64,000 nt of DNA from Nocardioides sp. SR21 (GCF_022761125.1 NZ_JAKWJR010000004.1:342582-406581); one strand, 5' to 3'. Counted from the first letter of the stretch, positions 1 to 8,099 are shown. Notes: a model not told the origin generated them from the letters alone. Program-made: numbers and translations.

Positions 1-624
1 GATCTCGACGTGCTCCAGACCCTCGTCGTCCATCCCGATCGCGTCGAGCATGGTGGCCGTGCTGTCGTCGCCGTTGTCGGTCGCGTCGAGCGACAACGTG
101 GAGTAGGCGTTGCTCGACTCGATGCCCTCGACGATCTCCTCGACCGAGCAGCCGATCGCCTCGGCGAGCTCGCGCGGCGTGGGGGAGCGGCCCAGCGACT
201 GGGTGAGCTCGGCGGTCGCCGAGCCGATCTGCATGCGCAGCTCCTGGAGCCGGCGCGGCACCCGGATCGCCCAGCCCTTGTCGCGGAAGTAGCGCTTGAT
301 CTCGCCGATGATCGTCGGGGTCGCGTACGTCGAGAACTCGACGCCGCGCTCGGTGTCGAAGCGGTCGACGGACTTGATCAGGCCGATCGTGCCGACCTGG
401 ACGAGGTCCTCGAGCGGCTCGCCGCGGTTGCGGAAGCGCCGGGCGCAGTGCTCGACCAGCGGCAGGTGCAGGTGCACCAGCGCGTCGCGGGCGGCGTCGC
501 GGCTCGCCTCGGAGGCGCCCTCGTCGCGGAAGACCGAGAACAGCTCCGCGCTGCGGGCGCGGGTCAGCTCGACGCCGGTGAGCCCGTCCGGATCGTCGTC
601 CACATCACCCTTCAGCAGTGACAT
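1..624 (-). CDS. RNA polymerase sigma factor, SigB/SigF/SigG type (3' end beyond the window)
   Basis: An alternative sigma factor that directs core RNA polymerase to stress or developmental promoters. The 208 visible residues hold the region 2 core (EDLVQVGTIGLIKSVDRFD, about residues 71-90, then FSTYATPTIIGEIKRYFRD), which binds core and the -10 element. Region 3 follows (ELTQSLGRSPTPRELAEAIG). Region 4 lies beyond the left edge. The ATG at 624 is one base from the stop of the anti-sigma gene (TGA-G-ATG), so the two are probably translationally coupled. The rsbW-then-sigma order matches SigB/SigF loci, where the kinase-type anti-sigma factor holds the sigma inactive. Family assignment is firm; the exact paralogue (SigB, F or G) cannot be decided here. 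Confidence 0.93.
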   Translation of the reverse strand, partial: MSLLKGDVDDDPDGLTGVELTRARSAELFSVFRDEGASEASRDAARDALVHLHLPLVEHCARRFRNRGEPLEDLVQVGTIGLIKSVDRFDTERGVEFSTYATPTIIGEIKRYFRDKGWAIRVPRRLQELRMQIGSATAELTQSLGRSPTPRELAEAIGCSVEEIVEGIESSNAYSTLSLDATDNGDDSTATMLDAIGMDDEGLEHVEI

Positions 625-625
625 C

Positions 626-1030
626 TCAGCGACCGTCGGTCTGGCCGGGCGCCATGGTGACGCTGACCGTGAACCGACCGTTGCTGCTGTCCGCGGACGC
701 GTCGGTGGCCAGGGTCGCCAGGACCGTCCACGCGAAGCTGTCGTAGCGCGGGTCGACCGGTGCGTCGACCTCCACCCCGACGCTGACCGTCAGGGAGCCC
801 GGGCTCATGAAGAACTGGCACGTCAGGTCGGCGTCCCCGGCCGCGGCGGGCAGCACCATCGCGCTGGCCTCGCTGACCGCGATCCGCAGGTCCTCGATGT
901 CGTCGATCGGGAAGTCCAGGCGCGCGGCCAGGCCCGCCGTCGTGGTCCGCAGCACCGACGCGTAAGCGCTGTCGGCGGGGACCCGCAGCTCGACGTCGGC
1001 GCGTCGGCCGTCCTGACCGATCGATGTCAT
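626..1030 (-). CDS. RsbW-like anti-sigma factor (HATPase_c_2 fold)
   Basis: A 134-aa protein of the size and layout of RsbW/SpoIIAB-type anti-sigma factors. These bind their sigma and can phosphorylate a STAS antagonist. The segment DLRIAVSEASAMVLPAA (about 46-62) is in the place of the ATP-binding N box, but the usual N box asparagine is not obvious and the later G boxes are weak. Kinase activity is therefore uncertain; sigma binding is inferred from family and position. The ATG at 1030 has AAGGA about 8 nt upstream. It lies directly upstream of the sigma gene, one base apart. No STAS antagonist gene is adjacent; one stands alone at 55356-55664. Confidence 0.75.
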   Translation of the reverse strand: MTSIGQDGRRADVELRVPADSAYASVLRTTTAGLAARLDFPIDDIEDLRIAVSEASAMVLPAAAGDADLTCQFFMSPGSLTVSVGVEVDAPVDPRYDSFAWTVLATLATDASADSSNGRFTVSVTMAPGQTDGR

Positions 1031-1100
1031 GGGTTCCGTCCTTGAGGGGCTCGGGGTGGGGTGCCGGGAAACAGTATCCGTACCCGGCTCCCGGTCGCCC

Positions 1101-1343
1101 CTAACTGCCCGGCGAGCCGCTGGGCGCCTTCGCCTCGTCCAGGCGGACGAGGGCCGCGCGCAGCAGCGCGTCGTCCCGGTCGACCGCCGGGACCAGCACC
1201 TCGGTGACGACGTCGATGAGGTCGGAGAGGCGTTGGTTGAGCCGCCGCGTCTCCTGGATCTCCAGCTCGAGCTCCACGACGCGGCGCCGCAACGACACCG
1301 GTCCCAGGCGCAGCTTCACCTGACGTCGATCGGACCTGTTCAT
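1101..1343 (-). CDS. Small helical/coiled-coil protein (DUF6752-like, tentative)
   Basis: An 80-aa basic-to-acidic helical protein. Residues about 17-50 (SLRRRVVELELEIQETRR followed by LNQRLSDLIDVV) have heptad-like hydrophobic spacing typical of a short coiled coil. The tail is Ser/Gly/Pro-rich. Its ATG overlaps the stop of the upstream fusion gene as ATGA, so it is translationally coupled to it and probably serves the same surface-modification cluster. From memory it resembles the actinobacterial DUF6752 proteins that accompany sugar-transfer and methyltransferase genes; this was not checked. Function unknown. Confidence 0.7.
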   Translation of the reverse strand: MNRSDRRQVKLRLGPVSLRRRVVELELEIQETRRLNQRLSDLIDVVTEVLVPAVDRDDALLRAALVRLDEAKAPSGSPGS

Positions 1344-2887
1344 GACCACCTCACTACGAGACGACAGATGCGTGGGTTCTCGCCGTCGAACGGCGCCAGC
1401 CCCTTCCCGACCTCGCGGTGCAGGACGGTGCCGCCGGCCGCCTCGATCTCGGCGACGACCTGCTTCGGGTCGAGCAGCGTGCGGTAGTGGAAGGGGAACG
1501 CGCGGGCGCGCAGCGTTCCCTGCCACGTGCGGAACTCGAGGTACGTCGTACCGCCGCGACGCTGGACCATCCGGGCCCAGCGCCAGAACGTCTGCCGGGT
1601 GTCGGGCTCGATGGCGTCGAGCAGGAAGCGGGCGTAGACCACCTCGGCCCGCCGGGGTGCGTGCGCGAGACGCGCGCCGGTGGTCAGCGCGGAGTGGAGG
1701 TCGTTGAGGTTCAGCCAGGTCGGGCGGACCCGGACGCCCTGCTGCCCGGCGAGCCTGCGGCTGAGCTGCAGCGCCCGCGGGCTCCCGTCGAGCGCGGTGA
1801 CGCGGTGGCCCTGCTGCGCGAAGAACACCGCGTCGCGACCGTTGCCGCAGCCGACGTCCAGCACGCGCTGGTCGGGCTCGAGCCGGTCGGCGACCCAGGT
1901 CGCGAACGGGCTCGGCGTGGTGGGCACCCGGTCCAGCGCCCGGGAGATGTAGAAGTCGCCCCAGTACCGGAGGTGCTTGCGGTTGTTGCGCAGCCACCCG
2001 TTGAGCCGGCGGACCGTCGCGCGGGTCGGCTCGAACTCGAACGCCGGGTCGGGGACCTGCCAGTTCGGCCCGTACGTCGTCTCCAGGAGCGCCTCGGGCA
2101 GGGCCGGCGCGGTGATGCTGCGTCCCTCGAGCGAGACCTTGCCTGCAGGCAGCAGCGCGGAGCGCGGCAGGTCGCCGGCGACGGACGGGACCATGTAGAA
2201 CCGGTCGTCCACGTGGAACGCCGCGAAGACGTCGATGCCGACCCGGCGGCCGCCGCCGGGGCGGGTCCAGATCTTGAAGTCACCGGCCGACATCCGGGTG
2301 ATCCGCCAGCCGAGCGACCTCATGGTCTCCGCGGCCCGCCGGTTCTCGCGGATGACGTCGAACGGGTGGGTGTGCCGGCTCAGGTACGACACGTCCGCGT
2401 CGCAGTCGTGGCCGATGACGTGCCCGTCGCGGACCGCGCCGAGCAGGCAGCCGAAGGACAGGAACGCGTCGAGCCCGCAGGCCTCGCGCAGGTCGTGCAG
2501 CACCTGCTCGACCGAGTCGAGGACGTCCGAGGTCAGGTCGTCGTCAGTCCTGTCGAACATGCGCTGGAGGTGGCCGGCCTTGTCGACGGCGACCGGGTGC
2601 CCGCTCTCGTCGACGACGCTGACCGGCCCGGCGCCGGCGCCGAACGCGACCTGTTGCCGGTGCACGGTCTCGCCGCTCGCGTGGCGCACCAGGCTGACGT
2701 CGGCCACCCCGTCCAGGTACGGCGCGAGAGCCGTGGGCCAGGGGACCGGGCGCAGGCCGAACCGGGGCCGCTCGCGCTGCGGGTTGAACGACCACACGCG
2801 CTCGCCGGCGATCTTCACGTCGACGACGTCCCGGACGCCCGCGGGCACGCGGATGCCGTGACTACTCACCGCGAAGCGGTGGCGCAC
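1340..2887 (-). CDS. LicD-family nucleotidyltransferase fused to a SAM-dependent methyltransferase
   Basis: A 515-aa two-domain protein. The N-terminal half carries the LicD core (FLSFGCLLGAVRDGHVIGHD followed by CDADVSYL, about residues 142-170). LicD proteins move phosphocholine-like phospho-groups onto cell-surface glycans. Residues about 300-515 are a class I methyltransferase with a glycine-rich SAM loop (VLDVGCGNGRDAVFFA) and the acidic residue of the second strand (VTALDGS). The GTG at 2887 has GGAG 5-6 nt upstream. It follows the stand-alone methyltransferase gene by 11 nt and overlaps the next gene by 4 nt. The methyltransferase half is clearly related to the neighbouring gene at 2899-3621. 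A role in making or methylating a phospho-decoration of the envelope is inferred; the substrate is unknown. Confidence 0.82.
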   Translation of the reverse strand: MRHRFAVSSHGIRVPAGVRDVVDVKIAGERVWSFNPQRERPRFGLRPVPWPTALAPYLDGVADVSLVRHASGETVHRQQVAFGAGAGPVSVVDESGHPVAVDKAGHLQRMFDRTDDDLTSDVLDSVEQVLHDLREACGLDAFLSFGCLLGAVRDGHVIGHDCDADVSYLSRHTHPFDVIRENRRAAETMRSLGWRITRMSAGDFKIWTRPGGGRRVGIDVFAAFHVDDRFYMVPSVAGDLPRSALLPAGKVSLEGRSITAPALPEALLETTYGPNWQVPDPAFEFEPTRATVRRLNGWLRNNRKHLRYWGDFYISRALDRVPTTPSPFATWVADRLEPDQRVLDVGCGNGRDAVFFAQQGHRVTALDGSPRALQLSRRLAGQQGVRVRPTWLNLNDLHSALTTGARLAHAPRRAEVVYARFLLDAIEPDTRQTFWRWARMVQRRGGTTYLEFRTWQGTLRARAFPFHYRTLLDPKQVVAEIEAAGGTVLHREVGKGLAPFDGENPRICRLVVRWS

Positions 2888-2898
2888 GGCGGCTCCGC

Positions 2899-3621
2899 TC
2901 AGTGCCGGCCCTCGGGGAAGTGGGCGACGATCCGGGCGACGTGCGGGTCCTCGGTCTTGTAGACCGCAAGCCCGCAGCCCTCCTCGCGGTAGGTCACCGC
3001 TCCGCCGAGGTCCTCGATCTCGAGCTCGACGACCATCGGGTCGATGAACTGGCGGAAGTGGTCGTCACCGAACAGGTGCTCCTGCCCGAGGTCCTTGCCG
3101 GTGCGGAACTCCAGGAACAGCTCGCCCCCGCCGCCGCGCAGCACGCTCGCGGCCAGCCGGATCAGGTTGGCCCGGCCGGCGTCCTCCAGGGAGTGCACCA
3201 GGAACCGGCCGTACACGGCGCGGACGGCGGGGGTCGCGGTGAGCGTTGCCGCGACGCGGGTGACCGCCTCGTCGTCGTACAGGTCGAGGAGGGCGAACTC
3301 CGAGCTCAGCCCGCGCGACCGCGCGAGCGCGTTGCCGTTCGCGACCGCGGACTCCGCGAAGTCGAAGCCATGCACCTGGCGGCCGGTGCGGGCGAAGTAG
3401 AGCGAGTCGCGCGCGGTCCCGAAGCCGATCTCGACGACCTCGTGGCCGGCGGGCAGCTGCTGGTCGACCCACTCGGCGAACGCCGACGGCTCCTCGGGCA
3501 CGCGGTCGCGGTCGGCTCCGGCGTAGAAGCCGTTCCAGTAGTCGTGGTGCCGCGGCGCGGTGGTGGGGACGATGGTCGGCTCCTCTGAACAGTGATCGAA
3601 CTGTTGAACAATATCTCCCAA
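2899..3621 (-). CDS. Class I SAM-dependent methyltransferase, paralogue of the fusion's C-terminal domain
   Basis: About 240 aa. The SAM-binding region reads VVEIGFGTARDSLYFARTG with the second-strand acidic residue in VHGFDFAES. It aligns along its whole length with the C-terminal half of the adjacent fusion: both share a YW..FY......DRVP..PS.FA.WV entry segment, RFL, LEFRT and a closing GL(A).(F/Y)..E.P pattern. The shared N-terminal segment must be coding, yet no ATG or GTG lies in frame before it. The TTG at 3621 is the best start, though with a weak ribosome site, so the start is uncertain. It is in the cluster between the acyltransferase and the LicD fusion. Substrate unknown. Confidence 0.78.
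   Translation of the reverse strand: MGDIVQQFDHCSEEPTIVPTTAPRHHDYWNGFYAGADRDRVPEEPSAFAEWVDQQLPAGHEVVEIGFGTARDSLYFARTGRQVHGFDFAESAVANGNALARSRGLSSEFALLDLYDDEAVTRVAATLTATPAVRAVYGRFLVHSLEDAGRANLIRLAASVLRGGGGELFLEFRTGKDLGQEHLFGDDHFRQFIDPMVVELEIEDLGGAVTYREEGCGLAVYKTEDPHVARIVAHFPEGRH
3588..3605. promoter_or_regulatory. Inverted repeat in an AT-rich island at the methyltransferase 5' end
   Basis: AACAGT and ACTGTT arms separated by GATCGA form a perfect 6-bp dyad. It lies in a stretch (about 3588-3660) that is much richer in A/T than the surrounding DNA. This could be an operator or promoter element for the 2899-3621 gene. If the TTG start is right, the dyad falls inside the first codons. Confidence 0.35.
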
Positions 3622-3686
3622 CTTACTCGACTTTGATGACGACGTGCCGGAAATGAGAATCGACCCGCACCGGGACGGCAGGTGGA

Positions 3687-5834
3687 CTAGGACGGCAGGT
3701 CGAGGCGGCGCTGCAGTGCGTCGGTGACGGTGAGGGCGTACGTCTCGGTGATGTGCTGGCGGTCCTGGAACACCACGGTCCCGTCGACGGCCATCGGGCA
3801 ACGGAGGTCGGCGCAGACCAGCCGGGTGGTCCTGATGAACCGCGCCGCCGTTCCGCGCAGTCCCAGCTCCGTGCGGTCGTTGATGTCCTGGGTGCTCTGG
3901 CTCAGCGGGACCGTGCACGAGGCCATGGTGGCGTCGTGCTTCGACAGGCACTCGGCCGGGCTGTCCGGGAGGACGACGGTGTCGCCGAGGAACCTGACCT
4001 CGTCGGTGACCGTCGCGAGCTCCCCGACCAGGCGACCCACGCCGTCCTGCCACGCGTCCATCGCCGCCGCCTCGTCGAGCACGGTCTCGTGGTCCTCGGC
4101 CAGGAACGAGTAGACGGTCTGCGTGGCCGAGCCGACCACGACCACGGTCGGGTCGAGAGCCCGCACCTGGTCGAGGGCCCAGTCGCGCCACTCGTCGCAC
4201 TGGCGGTAGAACCCGCCCATGTCGCGGTCGTGGATCGCGATGTCGACCGGGCTGCAGCCGAACTTGATGATCGGTACGACCTGGAACCCGGCGCGTTGCC
4301 CGATCCGGTCCAGCGCCGGGAGCCACATGTTGGCGTGCGAGTCGCCCAGCAGCACGATCGATCGCGTCGCCGACGGGTCGCCGACCGGGCAGATCGCGCT
4401 GCTGCTGTCGTCGGGCTGCGCCGCGCACCTGCGATCGCCGTCCCAGCGGTCGTCGGCGATGGCGGTGAGGTCCTGGGCCAACGGGAACGGCAGCGGTGAG
4501 TCGAGGGTCGCCCGGTCCAGCGCCTCGGCGACGCTGTTGTGGGCCACGCTCGTGGTGCGGGGCACGCGCTCGCTCGCCGGCACCAGCGACAGGTCGACGT
4601 CACGGTAGCCGGCCGCAGCGGCTTCCTGCTCCTGCTGGATCTGCGCCGTCGTCCAGACGCTGCAGGCCAGGACGACTCCGGCTGCTGCCGGCCAGAGGAG
4701 CAGGGTGCGCCGCGGCCGCAGGCGGAGCAGGCGGGCGTGGCGGACCGGGTTCTCGACGGCGTGGTAGGTCGCGACCGCGGCCGCCAGGGCGACCGCCACC
4801 ACGACCAGGCTCTCGACCAGGCTCAGGCGGTGCCCGGCGTACGCCGCCGCCAGGACGAGCATCGGCCAGTGCCAGAGGTAGAGGGAGTACGACACGTCGC
4901 CGAGCCCGCGCAGCGGACGCACGCCGAGGACGCGGGCGGCCCCGGCGGGTGCCCCGCTCGCGCCGGCGACCAGCACCAGGGCGGTGCCGAGGACCGGCAG
5001 CAGTGCCGTCCAGCCGGGGAACGCGGTCCGGGCGTCGTAGCCGACCGCGGCCGCGACGATGGCGCCGAGGCCGATCCAGCCCAAGGCGGCGCCGACGCGA
5101 CGGTGGACCCGCGTCAGCGCGTGGCCGAACAGGGCGAGCAGGGCTCCGACGCCGAGCTCCCAGCCCCGCGCGAAGGTCGAGAAGTAGGCGCTGACGGGCG
5201 CGTCGCTGGTCAGGTGGATCGACCACGCGAGCGAGGCCAGGCAGAGGGCGGCGACGATCGCGGTGAGGACGGGAACCCGCCGGCGCACCGACTGGAGCCC
5301 GCCGGCGCCGAGCGTGAGCACCAGGATCAGCAGCACGGGCCAGACGAGGTAGAACTGCTCCTCGACCGCGAGCGACCAGAAGTGCTGGACCGGCGACGGC
5401 GGCAGGTCCGCCGAGAAGTAGTCGGTGCCCTGGTCGCCGAAGTGGATGTTGGCGGCGAAGAACGCCGACCAGAGCACGTCCTTCCGGATCAGCTCGGCCC
5501 GCACGAACGACACGATGAGCGTCGCCGCGACGGCGGTGGTGACCAGGACGACGGTGGCCGCGGGCAGGATCCGTCGCGCCCGTTTCGCGTAGAAGCCGAC
5601 CAACGACACCCGGCCGGTGACCGTGGCCTCGCGCAGCAGGATCGAGCTGATGAGGTAGCCCGACAGCACGAAGAAGACGTCGACGCCGACGTAGCCGCCC
5701 GCGAGCCCGGGCACGCCGGCGTGGTCCAGGACGACCAGCAGGACCGCCAGGCCGCGCAGCCCTTGGATGTCGGCGCGTTCGACGAGCTGGGGCAGGGGTG
5801 GGCGTGCCGTTCCAGCCCCCGAGGGCATGCGCAT
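3687..5834 (-). CDS. Membrane acyltransferase (acyltransferase-3 domain plus SGNH domain, OafA-like)
   Basis: A 715-aa polytopic membrane protein that would O-acylate a cell-surface glycan. Residues about 20-400 form the acyltransferase-3 domain: IQGLRGLAVLLVVLDHAG with its catalytic-type His, GYVGVDVFFVLSGYLIS, a RRILPA motif and HFWSLAVEEQFYLVWP. About ten hydrophobic segments follow. The C-terminal part is an extracytoplasmic SGNH/GDSL hydrolase-like domain with GDSHANMWLPA (nucleophile Ser) and a D..H pair in DRQHITETYA near the end. This fused layout is typical of O-acetyltransferases of envelope polysaccharides. It is the first gene of the minus-strand surface-modification cluster. The glycan acceptor is unknown. 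Confidence 0.93.
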   Translation of the reverse strand: MRMPSGAGTARPPLPQLVERADIQGLRGLAVLLVVLDHAGVPGLAGGYVGVDVFFVLSGYLISSILLREATVTGRVSLVGFYAKRARRILPAATVVLVTTAVAATLIVSFVRAELIRKDVLWSAFFAANIHFGDQGTDYFSADLPPSPVQHFWSLAVEEQFYLVWPVLLILVLTLGAGGLQSVRRRVPVLTAIVAALCLASLAWSIHLTSDAPVSAYFSTFARGWELGVGALLALFGHALTRVHRRVGAALGWIGLGAIVAAAVGYDARTAFPGWTALLPVLGTALVLVAGASGAPAGAARVLGVRPLRGLGDVSYSLYLWHWPMLVLAAAYAGHRLSLVESLVVVAVALAAAVATYHAVENPVRHARLLRLRPRRTLLLWPAAAGVVLACSVWTTAQIQQEQEAAAAGYRDVDLSLVPASERVPRTTSVAHNSVAEALDRATLDSPLPFPLAQDLTAIADDRWDGDRRCAAQPDDSSSAICPVGDPSATRSIVLLGDSHANMWLPALDRIGQRAGFQVVPIIKFGCSPVDIAIHDRDMGGFYRQCDEWRDWALDQVRALDPTVVVVGSATQTVYSFLAEDHETVLDEAAAMDAWQDGVGRLVGELATVTDEVRFLGDTVVLPDSPAECLSKHDATMASCTVPLSQSTQDINDRTELGLRGTAARFIRTTRLVCADLRCPMAVDGTVVFQDRQHITETYALTVTDALQRRLDLPS

Positions 5835-5877
5835 GCTCCGGACTGTAACCCGCGGGTCGGGCCAGGCTTGGAAACGA

Positions 5878-5911
5878 CGAACGACCCGCCCGTTCCTGGG
5901 CGGGTCGTTCG
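5878..5911 (-). terminator. Strong hairpin between sodN and the acyltransferase gene
   Basis: A perfect 14-bp stem: CGAACGACCCGCCC at 5878-5891 pairs with 5898-5911 around a 6-nt loop. It lies 80-113 nt after the sodN stop and 44 nt before the acyltransferase start. It is best read as the sodN terminator, lacking a clear U tract as is common in actinobacteria. Confidence 0.75.
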
Positions 5912-5971
5912 GTGGAGCTTGCTCAAGCCTTCTTCGCGGTCGCGACTTCGTTTCGGCGCGAGGTGTGGGAC

Positions 5972-6003
5972 GAAGAAGGGCGTGACGAAGTCACGCCTTC
6001 TTC
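5972..6003 (-). terminator. Hairpin overlapping the sodN stop codon
   Basis: Bases 5972-5986 pair with 5990-6003 around a GAA loop with one bulged base, giving about 14 bp. One arm contains the last sodN codons and the stop, so the hairpin forms from the end of the coding sequence. It may help terminate transcription or protect the mRNA 3' end. Confidence 0.55.
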
Positions 6004-6392
6004 GTCTCCCAGAAGATCTCCGCGATCTCGTCGATCTTCGCGAGCAGCTCGTCGGCCTTCGCGGCGTCGAGCTCACCCTTCGTGCCGGAGGCGCCGGCGA
6101 GCTTGGTGGCCTCGTTCACGAGGGTGTGCAGCTGGGGGTACTTCTCGAAGTGCGGCGGCTTGAAGTAGTCGGTCCACAGCACCCACAGGTGGTGCTTGAC
6201 GAGCTCCGAGCGCTGCTCCTTGATCAGGATGGCGCGGGTGCGGAAGTCGGGGTCGTCGTTGTCCGCGACCTTGCCGATGAGGGCCTTGATCGACTCGGCC
6301 TCGATCCGGGCCTGCGCGGGGTCGTAGACGCCGCAGGGAAGGTCGCAGTGAGCGGAAACCTCGAGGGTGGGGGCGAACAGTCGCGCGAACAT
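5991..6392 (-). CDS. sodN: Nickel-dependent superoxide dismutase
   Basis: Converts superoxide to hydrogen peroxide and oxygen in the cytoplasm. The 133-aa precursor begins MFARLFAPTLEVSA, a 14-residue leader. After removal, the mature protein starts with the nickel hook HCDLPCGVYDP, whose His1, Cys2 and Cys6 are the nickel ligands known for this family. The mature length of about 119 residues is standard. The ATG at 6392 has GAGAGGA upstream. The divergent gene at 6445 encodes the signal-peptidase-like protease expected to cut the leader. On the minus strand a TAGTGT hexamer (plus coordinates 6433-6438) is a plausible -10 box. Confidence 0.97.
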   Translation of the reverse strand: MFARLFAPTLEVSAHCDLPCGVYDPAQARIEAESIKALIGKVADNDDPDFRTRAILIKEQRSELVKHHLWVLWTDYFKPPHFEKYPQLHTLVNEATKLAGASGTKGELDAAKADELLAKIDEIAEIFWETKKA

Positions 6393-6432
6393 GCGGGTCC
6401 TCTCGTCTTCGGTTGTCTTTCGTGCTGCTGCG

Positions 6433-6438
6433 ACACTA
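6433..6438 (-). promoter_or_regulatory. Putative -10 hexamer for sodN
   Basis: TAGTGT on the minus strand, about 40 nt before the sodN ATG, leaves room for a short untranslated leader with the GAGAGGA ribosome site. It lies in the narrow 52-nt gap to sodX, so the two genes would share regulatory DNA. No convincing -35 is visible. Confidence 0.35.
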
Positions 6439-6444
6439 CTCCGC

Positions 6445-6759
6445 GTGGCGACGTGGGGCTTCGCGGTGGTCGGTGGTCGGTCGATGCTCCCGGTCCTGCG
6501 CCCCGGCGACCGGCTGCTGGTGTCGTACCGCCGCGCGGTGGAGGAGGGCGACCTGGTGGTCGCCCGGCTCGCCGACGGCACGGTCGCGGTGAAGCGGGCG
6601 GTCGAGCGACGTACGACGGCGTCGGGCCGCCCGGCGTGGTGGCTGCTGAGCGAGAACCCGGACGAGGGCGTTGACTCGCGGCACCGCGGGCCGGTGCCCG
6701 CGGACGACGTGATGGCAGTCACGCTGGCCAGGGTCTGGCCGCGCCCCCGCAAGCTCTGA
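6445..6759 (+). CDS. sodX: Nickel superoxide dismutase maturation protease (S26 signal-peptidase-like)
   Basis: A 104-aa S26-family peptidase that should cleave the SodN propeptide. The Ser of GRSMLPVLRPGDRLLV (about Ser13) and the Lys of GTVAVKRAVER (about Lys50) occupy the places of the catalytic Ser-Lys dyad. The GTG at 6445 gives the compact protein usual for SodX. An in-frame ATG at 6391 would overlap the sodN start and is less likely. There is no long membrane anchor, consistent with a cytoplasmic substrate. It is divergent from sodN with 52 nt between the starts. Confidence 0.88.
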   Translation: MATWGFAVVGGRSMLPVLRPGDRLLVSYRRAVEEGDLVVARLADGTVAVKRAVERRTTASGRPAWWLLSENPDEGVDSRHRGPVPADDVMAVTLARVWPRPRKL

Positions 6760-6881
6760 CCCTGTGCCAGACTGCCGATGAGGGAGACCCCCTGCGGTCC
6801 GTCGATCGAATCCGCGCACCACCCCGCGCCCCGATCCGGACCCCTCTTCGCGCACGCTCTCACCCTTGGAAAGCACCCTCC

Positions 6882-8057
6882 ATGTCTGCTCCTCATCCTC
6901 ATTCCGGCGACCCCGTCTTCGACCTGCACGTCGGAGGCAAGATGGCCGTCGCCGCCACCGTCCCGCTGTCCGGCCGCGACGACCTCTCGCTCGCCTACAC
7001 CCCGGGTGTCGCCCGGGTGTGCGAGGCGATCGCCGCGGACCCGTCCATGACGCAGCACTACACCTGGGTACCGAACACCGTCGCGGTCGTCAGCGACGGC
7101 ACCGCGGTGCTCGGGCTCGGCGACATCGGCCCGGCCGCGGCGATGCCGGTGATGGAGGGCAAGGCCGTGCTGTTCAAGCAGTTCGGCGGCGTCGACGCGA
7201 TCCCGATCTGCATCGACACCACCGACGTCGAGGAGATCATCGAGACCGTCGCCCGGCTGGCGCCGAGCTTCGGCGGCATCAACCTCGAGGACATCTCCGC
7301 GCCGCGCTGCTTCGAGATCGAGGACCGGCTCAAGGCGCTGCTCGACATCCCGGTCTTCCACGACGACCAGCACGGCACCGCGGTGGTCGCGCTCGCCGCG
7401 CTCTGGAACGCCCTCAAGCTCACCGGCCGCGACGCCGCCACGACGCGGGTCGTGATCTCCGGCGCCGGTGCCGCCGGCGTCGCGATCGCCAAGATCCTGC
7501 TCGGCGCGGGCATCGCGGACCTCGCGGTCACCGACCGCAAGGGCGTCGTCCACTCCGGCCGCCACGACCTCACCCCGGTCAAGCGCGAGCTGGCCGAGAT
7601 GACCGCGGACAAGACCGGCCGGACCGGCACCCTGGCCGACGTGCTCGACGGTGCGGACGTCTACCTCGGCGTCTCCGGTGGCACGGTGCCCGAGGAGGAC
7701 GTGGCGCGGATGGCCCCGGACGCGATCATCTTCGCGATGGCGAACCCCAACCCGGAGGTCCACCCGGAGGTCGCCCACCGGCACGCTCGCGTGGTCGCCA
7801 CCGGCCGGTCGGACTTCCCGAACCAGATCAACAACGTGCTGGCGTTCCCCGGGATCTTCCGCGGCGCGTTCGACGTGCACGCCAGTGCGATCACCGAGGG
7901 CATGAAGCTCGCCGCGGCCCAGGCGCTCGCCGACCTGGTCGGCGACGACCTGGCCGAGGACATGGTGATCCCGTCGCCGTTCGACCCGCGGGTCGGGCCG
8001 GCGGTGGCTGCTGCTGTGGCGGACGCCGCACGGCGGGACGGAGTGGCGCGGCTCTGA
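6882..8057 (+). CDS. NAD(P)-dependent malic enzyme
   Basis: Oxidatively decarboxylates malate to pyruvate, linking the TCA cycle to pyruvate and NAD(P)H supply. At 391 aa it is the short bacterial form. Visible landmarks are LSLAYTPGVARVCEAI in the N-terminal malic domain, the metal/substrate segment PVFHDDQHGTAVV, and a Rossmann loop VVISGAGAAGVAIAK in the C-terminal NAD-binding domain. FAMANPNPEVHPE and SDFPNQINNVLAFPG near the end are highly typical. The ATG has GGAAAG about 10 nt upstream. It stands alone. NAD versus NADP preference cannot be read with confidence. Confidence 0.95.
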   Translation: MSAPHPHSGDPVFDLHVGGKMAVAATVPLSGRDDLSLAYTPGVARVCEAIAADPSMTQHYTWVPNTVAVVSDGTAVLGLGDIGPAAAMPVMEGKAVLFKQFGGVDAIPICIDTTDVEEIIETVARLAPSFGGINLEDISAPRCFEIEDRLKALLDIPVFHDDQHGTAVVALAALWNALKLTGRDAATTRVVISGAGAAGVAIAKILLGAGIADLAVTDRKGVVHSGRHDLTPVKRELAEMTADKTGRTGTLADVLDGADVYLGVSGGTVPEEDVARMAPDAIIFAMANPNPEVHPEVAHRHARVVATGRSDFPNQINNVLAFPGIFRGAFDVHASAITEGMKLAAAQALADLVGDDLAEDMVIPSPFDPRVGPAVAAAVADAARRDGVARL

Positions 8058-8099
8058 CGGTGGTGTGGAGGCTCGCTCCGCTCGCACCACGACCACCGG

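Noticed and set aside
1031..1100. GGGTAC and GTTT sequences before the rsbW-like gene as a SigB/F autoregulatory promoter
   Set aside because: The two elements occur in the wrong order on the coding strand.
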